Source: Chersky-840 sp963838775
GTDB taxonomy: Bacteria; Actinomycetota; Acidimicrobiia; Acidimicrobiales; UBA8190
Length of the DNA: 64,000 bases
Assembly (NCBI GenBank): GCA_963838775.1
Contig: CAWISP010000024.1
Coordinates: 132,659 to 196,658 of the forward strand
Reading direction: 5' to 3'
Shown here in pieces: positions 60,208 through 64,000 of the stretch. Position numbers and translations under genes: made by a program. The notes beneath the pieces were generated by a model, which was not told the origin of the DNA, ran no database searches, and saw only the letters and a program-made list of their open reading frames with translations. Numbering within the stretch: the stretch's first letter is position 1; each line of letters begins with the position of its first letter.

Positions 60208-61683
60208 TCAAGGAAGCGATGCCGAGGAGCCCCACTGTCGAGCGCTTTTGGCCTTGGACGAGGTCTTCGCTCCGCCGCGAGAGAGTCGCGCCGCGTCCAG
60301 CTCCTCGAGAGCGGGTCGCAATCCGGTGGCCAGGTTCCAAAGGCCGGGCAGTTGGTCCGGACAGGCTACGAGGCCCATGTCGAGTGTGTCGGCCGAACTC
60401 ACCGCGGTGATATTCAGGCCCACCCCGTCAAAGATCGGGCCGAGGGGAAAGATCGATTCGAGACGTGCCCCCGCGAAGTAGAGGGGCACGGGCGGGCCCG
60501 GGACATCGGAGACCAGGACATTACACACCGGGGGATGCAAAGCCGAGAGATGCAACCGCGCGTAGAGGCTCGTCGCCACCGAGAAGAGCGCCGGCACGGG
60601 CACTTCAAACCACTCCATGAGTGCATCGGAACCCACCGCCGCCTGCAGCAGCTTGGCCTCGGATGCCGCGTGGTGGATGGCGACCAAGCGATCGGCGGGG
60701 TCTTCCAGGTCCGTCGCCAGGCCGGTGAGCATGACGCTGACCATGTTGGCTTGCTCCACGCCGTGATCACCTCGCACCGACACCGGGACTGCGGCTACCA
60801 GCGGCTTCTCTGGCAGCTTCCCGAAGGAAACGAGGAAGCGCCGCATCGCGCCTGCCACCACGGCGAGGACCACGTCGTTGATGGTGACCTCGAAGGCGTG
60901 GGCGACGTCCTTGATCTTGTCGAGCGGAAGAGACGTAAAGGCTACCTCACGTCGCGGCGTGATTGGTGCGTCGAAAGGGAGGCGGGGGGCGCTGAAGGGG
61001 ACGGTGAGCGAGGAACCACCGCGGCGACGATGGTCAACCAGCTGGCGAGAAACACGTAGGCCCGCCGCCACCGTTCGCTGGAGCGCTCGAGCGCCGATCA
61101 GCGGGCGCCGGAACATAGATGCAAGAGCGCCGGCGAGTTGGGCCAGGTCCCCGGGTCGTCTCTCTGGGACCTGTGGCCCAGGCGCCGGTGGTGCGGGAGC
61201 ATTGGGTTCCAGCGCGAAGAGCGACGCCATGAACTGCATACCAGCACCGCCGTCCATCAAGGAGTGGTGCAACTTCGCTACGACGCACAGACGGTCGTCT
61301 TCGAACCCTTCGATCACGTACATCTCCCACAGGGGGAAGTGCCGATCCAGCTTGTGTCCGGCGAGATCGGAGACGAAGGAGGCCAACGCCACGGCAGTGA
61401 CCGGTGTCGGCAGCCGCACCGCTTGGATGTGACGGTCGAGGTCGACTGGGGGATCATCCATCCACGTGGGCACGTCGAGGCCCAGCGGCACCGGGACCAG
61501 ACGCCGCTGCAGTGGCGGCACCAAGTGGATTCGTGCTCGGACATAGTCCCTCACCGCCCCAACGCGATCACCGGCGGGCATGGTCGAGGGATCGAGGACC
61601 ATCACCGCCATGCCGTGGGTGACGTAGTTGGCTGGCCCCTCGGCCGCAAGGAACACTGCGTCCAACCCGCTCAGCCGCCGCAT
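60208..61683 (-). CDS. Wax ester synthase/diacylglycerol acyltransferase (WS/DGAT)
   Basis: A 491-residue WS/DGAT starting MRRLSGLDAVFLAAEGPANY at ATG 61683 (GGAG upstream). The catalytic motif is KLHHSLMDGGAGMQF. Also present are VTINDVVLAVVAGAMRRF, SDVPGPPVPLYFAGA and GPIFDGVGLNITAVS. The C-terminal tail is Ser/Lys-rich. It is the second intact copy in the window and differs clearly from the one at 46.3 kb. The alpha/beta hydrolase gene 101 bases upstream on the same strand may form a unit with it. Confidence 0.92.
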   Translation of the reverse strand: MRRLSGLDAVFLAAEGPANYVTHGMAVMVLDPSTMPAGDRVGAVRDYVRARIHLVPPLQRRLVPVPLGLDVPTWMDDPPVDLDRHIQAVRLPTPVTAVALASFVSDLAGHKLDRHFPLWEMYVIEGFEDDRLCVVAKLHHSLMDGGAGMQFMASLFALEPNAPAPPAPGPQVPERRPGDLAQLAGALASMFRRPLIGARALQRTVAAGLRVSRQLVDHRRRGGSSLTVPFSAPRLPFDAPITPRREVAFTSLPLDKIKDVAHAFEVTINDVVLAVVAGAMRRFLVSFGKLPEKPLVAAVPVSVRGDHGVEQANMVSVMLTGLATDLEDPADRLVAIHHAASEAKLLQAAVGSDALMEWFEVPVPALFSVATSLYARLHLSALHPPVCNVLVSDVPGPPVPLYFAGARLESIFPLGPIFDGVGLNITAVSSADTLDMGLVACPDQLPGLWNLATGLRPALEELDAARLSRGGAKTSSKAKSARQWGSSASLP

Positions 61684-61784
61684 GTCGGTCTCACTCCGTC
61701 GCTCCTTTCGTGGCGCATCCACTGAGTGCCGCGCCCGTGTTGCGTTCGGTGCGGGCATTCTGGCCACGCGGAGACATTGGGCAA

Positions 61785-63185
61785 TTAGCCTGAACTTCCT
61801 GATGCCGTTGGGAACGAGCTCGTTATCGCGTCATCGACGAATTGGCGGACAACACCCGAAAAGAAGAACCCAACGTGGCCGCCGCGATACGCGACAAGGG
61901 GAGGCTGGCCCCAGTGCAGCCAGAGCTTTCGAGCCTGGCCGAACGTCGACATCCGATCTGCCAGACCGGAGAAGACATAGCGATGCTCGAAAGGCACCTT
62001 GCAGTCCATCGCCAACGGCGAGACGACACGGTGGGCGTCGTCGGCCGCCTGCCCGAGGACGCCTTGGGCGTCGGCCAGCCGCGCGATGTCGGGTGGGCTG
62101 TGGCGGCGGTAGAGGTCCGGCAGGTCGACCACGGGAACCCCGGCGATGACACAGGCCAGGTCGTCCTCAGTGGCGGCCACCAGTGCGGCAACGAGCGCCC
62201 CGAGCGAGTAGCCGATCAGCCCGACGGTCTCCGCGCCCTGGCTCTCTCGCACCCATCGAATGATCCGCCGGAGGTCCCAGGTGGCTTGGGCCATGCCGTG
62301 CATGGAGTCGACCAGGTCAATGGTCATGAGGTCCTCGCCACGAATCCGGCCAGAGGCCCGCGGTCCGTGGAGCGGAAGTACCGGGACGATGACGTTGATG
62401 CCCCGGTGGTGCAGCTGCCGGGTTCGAAATGCCCGCAAGTCCATCGACGCGCTCGTGCCCATGCCAAAGCCATGGGCGCAGATGAGCCAGGACGGGTGCT
62501 CTCGACCCGGGGTCCGAGACACCAGCGCGTGGACGGTGCGGTTGGCTTCGTGGCTCAACCACCTGCTTCGCCCCGGCTCCTCGGGATCAGGCTCCCACCC
62601 GCTGGTGAACGTGATGTGCTCGTAGCCGAGCCCGGCGGCACGCCCATGCCAGGCGCGGACGTCATCGGGCATCGGTGGCTTCCGGTGATATTGCGCCGGC
62701 TGCTCGAGCCACCCACGCGTCGAGAAGAGATCCCGGATTTCCGCCACATCGGCCGCTGCCGGGGCGTAGTCGGCCGGTCTCGGCAACAGGTCTGGGTGGC
62801 GAAAGAGGGCGATCAGTATCTCGTCGAGGTACGCCTGGAGTGCCAAAGACGGAGTCGGTCGGACGGGCACGATGCTGTCGTCCTGGCCGGCGGTCGCCGT
62901 CCGACGATTACCCCGGGCCAGGAACAACCCCACCCGGGGTCCCGCCCGCAACACGCCCATGAGTCGCGGATCACTCACCAGGTTCCGAGCCCTCGCGTAA
63001 ATGTCGGTGGCGAGAACCCACGGGGAAGGCCAGGAGCCCGGAGTCGCCCGAGGCTCGCCGGTTTGCCCCGGGGAAATCGTGGGACCCGAGGCCGCCTCGG
63101 GCTCGGCATCGGACTGGTGTGCATGTGGCAAGTCGGGCTCGATCGGTACTCCGTCGACTCCAGGGAACGCTGATAAACCTGACAC
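61785..63185 (-). CDS. Alpha/beta-hydrolase family protein
   Basis: A 466-residue protein with a 220-residue N-terminal part unlike known domains, then an alpha/beta-hydrolase fold: WLICAHGFGMGTSASMDLRA as oxyanion region, nucleophile elbow VGLIGYSLGALVAALVA, and the candidate His in YRGGHVGFFFSG near the end. An acidic residue lies in SGLADRMSTFG. Proteins of this size sit beside WS/DGAT genes in actinobacteria and could be lipases or acyl-transfer partners. ATG 63185 is the first start; a shorter form is possible. Function is inferred. Confidence 0.78.
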   Translation of the reverse strand: MSGLSAFPGVDGVPIEPDLPHAHQSDAEPEAASGPTISPGQTGEPRATPGSWPSPWVLATDIYARARNLVSDPRLMGVLRAGPRVGLFLARGNRRTATAGQDDSIVPVRPTPSLALQAYLDEILIALFRHPDLLPRPADYAPAAADVAEIRDLFSTRGWLEQPAQYHRKPPMPDDVRAWHGRAAGLGYEHITFTSGWEPDPEEPGRSRWLSHEANRTVHALVSRTPGREHPSWLICAHGFGMGTSASMDLRAFRTRQLHHRGINVIVPVLPLHGPRASGRIRGEDLMTIDLVDSMHGMAQATWDLRRIIRWVRESQGAETVGLIGYSLGALVAALVAATEDDLACVIAGVPVVDLPDLYRRHSPPDIARLADAQGVLGQAADDAHRVVSPLAMDCKVPFEHRYVFSGLADRMSTFGQARKLWLHWGQPPLVAYRGGHVGFFFSGVVRQFVDDAITSSFPTASGSSG

Positions 63186-63357
63186 TGGTGTCAGCTTATG
63201 TTCCCCGGGACCCTCTTGCGACGACCTGCCTCTTCCGCCGGTGACTGGGGGCTCGGTTCGCCACTTCCGAGGTCGACCACGGTCGCCGGGGCCCCCTGAT
63301 CGTTCGTATAGCGGAACGCGGTCTGACCCCGCAGTGGCACCATCTGAGCGCGGTTGC

Positions 63358-64000
63358 TCAAGGATGCCTCAGGATCGCACTGACCTGGCTGGCCGCTCGC
63401 AACCCGCTCAGGTAGGCGGCCTCGACCGTGTCGGCGACCGGTCGGGACACCGTGGCGGATCCAGCCCACACGAGGGCGCCCGTGTCCGGCGCGGCAAGCT
63501 GTTCGCGGGCCCCGACGGTCCTGGGGGGCAAGAACGTGTATCCCCCGAGTGCGGTCGGCATAGTCAACCAGTCGACAAAACGCGCGGCGCGAAGCAAGCG
63601 GCGAGGAACCACCCGGGGGAACAACCGACCGAGGTCGTCGAGCGTCACCTCGATCGCCAGCGCGTCACCCGCCTTCGACAGTTCGCCGGCGCGCGGCCCG
63701 GTGGCATAGGCGATGAGCACCGGCGGGCCCTGGGTCCCATACGAGGTCGACCAGTACAGCGTGACCGGCCCGTCTCCACAAATGAGCTGGGCCATTCGTC
63801 GTGGCCAGAACCGCTCGTCGAAGCGGAGCAGTACCTTGGCCACTGGACCCGTGGCGATGCGGGAGAGCGCGGACACTTTGCCTTGTGGCAAGGCCGGTTC
63901 GAAAGTGACGACCCCAGCGTGCAGTACCCCGTGTGGCAGGGTCGTGATGCCGGCACGGGCCCGCACCTGCCGGCCGTCGCGGGCAGTGATCTCGACGGCA
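63358..64000 (-). CDS. Flavin-containing amine oxidoreductase, C-terminal part (runs off the window)
   Basis: The last 213 residues of an amine-oxidase-type flavoprotein. Matches are VEITARDGRQVRARAGITTL and PHGVLHAGVVTFEPALPQGK, typical of the substrate-domain strand following VTxPxGVL, then LLRFDERFWP, and the C-terminal FAD segment around DTGALVWAGSATVSRPV with DTVEAAYLSGLRAA. The FAD-binding N-terminus lies beyond 64000. Polyamines, amino acids or other amines are usual substrates. Confidence 0.8.
   Translation of the reverse strand, partial: AVEITARDGRQVRARAGITTLPHGVLHAGVVTFEPALPQGKVSALSRIATGPVAKVLLRFDERFWPRRMAQLICGDGPVTLYWSTSYGTQGPPVLIAYATGPRAGELSKAGDALAIEVTLDDLGRLFPRVVPRRLLRAARFVDWLTMPTALGGYTFLPPRTVGAREQLAAPDTGALVWAGSATVSRPVADTVEAAYLSGLRAASQVSAILRHP

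Noticed and set aside
61842..63173. Plus-strand frame of 443 codons
   Set aside because: Antisense shadow of the alpha/beta hydrolase with its GYSLG elbow on the minus strand.

Overview
The window is high-GC DNA that looks actinobacterial, most probably a soil or sediment Acidimicrobiia-like lineage. The lineage is inferred from the gene set, not measured: wax ester synthase/DGAT enzymes, an IlvG-like thiamine enzyme of mycobacterial type, a DUF2510-type protein, a wall-anchored protein ending in an LAFTG sortase signal, frequent GTG/TTG starts and a tRNA gene without encoded CCA. No rRNA and no CRISPR array were seen. One tRNA gene (Ala, anticodon CGC) is present.

Layout. (1) 1-14.4 kb is a surface-polysaccharide locus: CDP-glucose 4,6-dehydratase (partial), three family 2 glycosyltransferases, a GT87-like membrane transferase, two methyltransferases, a HAD phosphatase, the PLP/Fe-S dehydrase RfbH, an HpcH/HpaI-type aldolase, a thiamine-diphosphate enzyme, an NAD-dependent epimerase and glucose-1-phosphate cytidylyltransferase RfbF. 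RfbF-RfbG-RfbH make CDP-3,6-dideoxy-4-keto-hexose. A ThDP enzyme plus a reductase beside them suggests a branched dideoxy sugar related to yersiniose. (2) 14.6-41 kb is an accessory, decaying region that begins at the tRNA-Ala gene. It holds an IS30 element split by a group II intron, three IS110-family recombinase genes, a detached 209-bp IS110 end, an IS3 element carrying an IS30 fragment, and many single-base frameshifts in cargo genes (VOC, YdeI-like, cupin, flavoprotein). Intact genes here include a MarR/cupin pair, a GAF histidine kinase, a nitroreductase, an alpha/beta hydrolase and a large repeat protein with a sortase signal. (3) 41-47.7 kb carries an IlvG-like ThDP enzyme, an SDR and acyl-CoA ligase with overlapping ends, and a WS/DGAT. 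(4) 47.7-54.7 kb is sparse: an orphan ParA, small ORFs, two tandem duplications, a GH3 beta-glucosidase and a second GH3 fragment. (5) 54.7-64 kb is lipid and redox metabolism on the minus strand: acyl-CoA dehydrogenase, a tight operon of di-iron protein, SCP2-like protein, small Cys protein and ferredoxin, a second WS/DGAT with an alpha/beta hydrolase, and a partial amine oxidase.

A dispersed repeat family that resembles the 3' end of the tRNA-Ala gene occurs at six places (about 14.7, 21.7, 40.6, 51.4, 54.2 and 59.9 kb), mostly at boundaries between gene blocks. It looks like copies of an attachment site or the ends of an uncharacterised element. With the detached IS110 end, the candidate dideoxy-sugar branch pathway and the di-iron/ferredoxin operon, it is the best candidate here for something undescribed.
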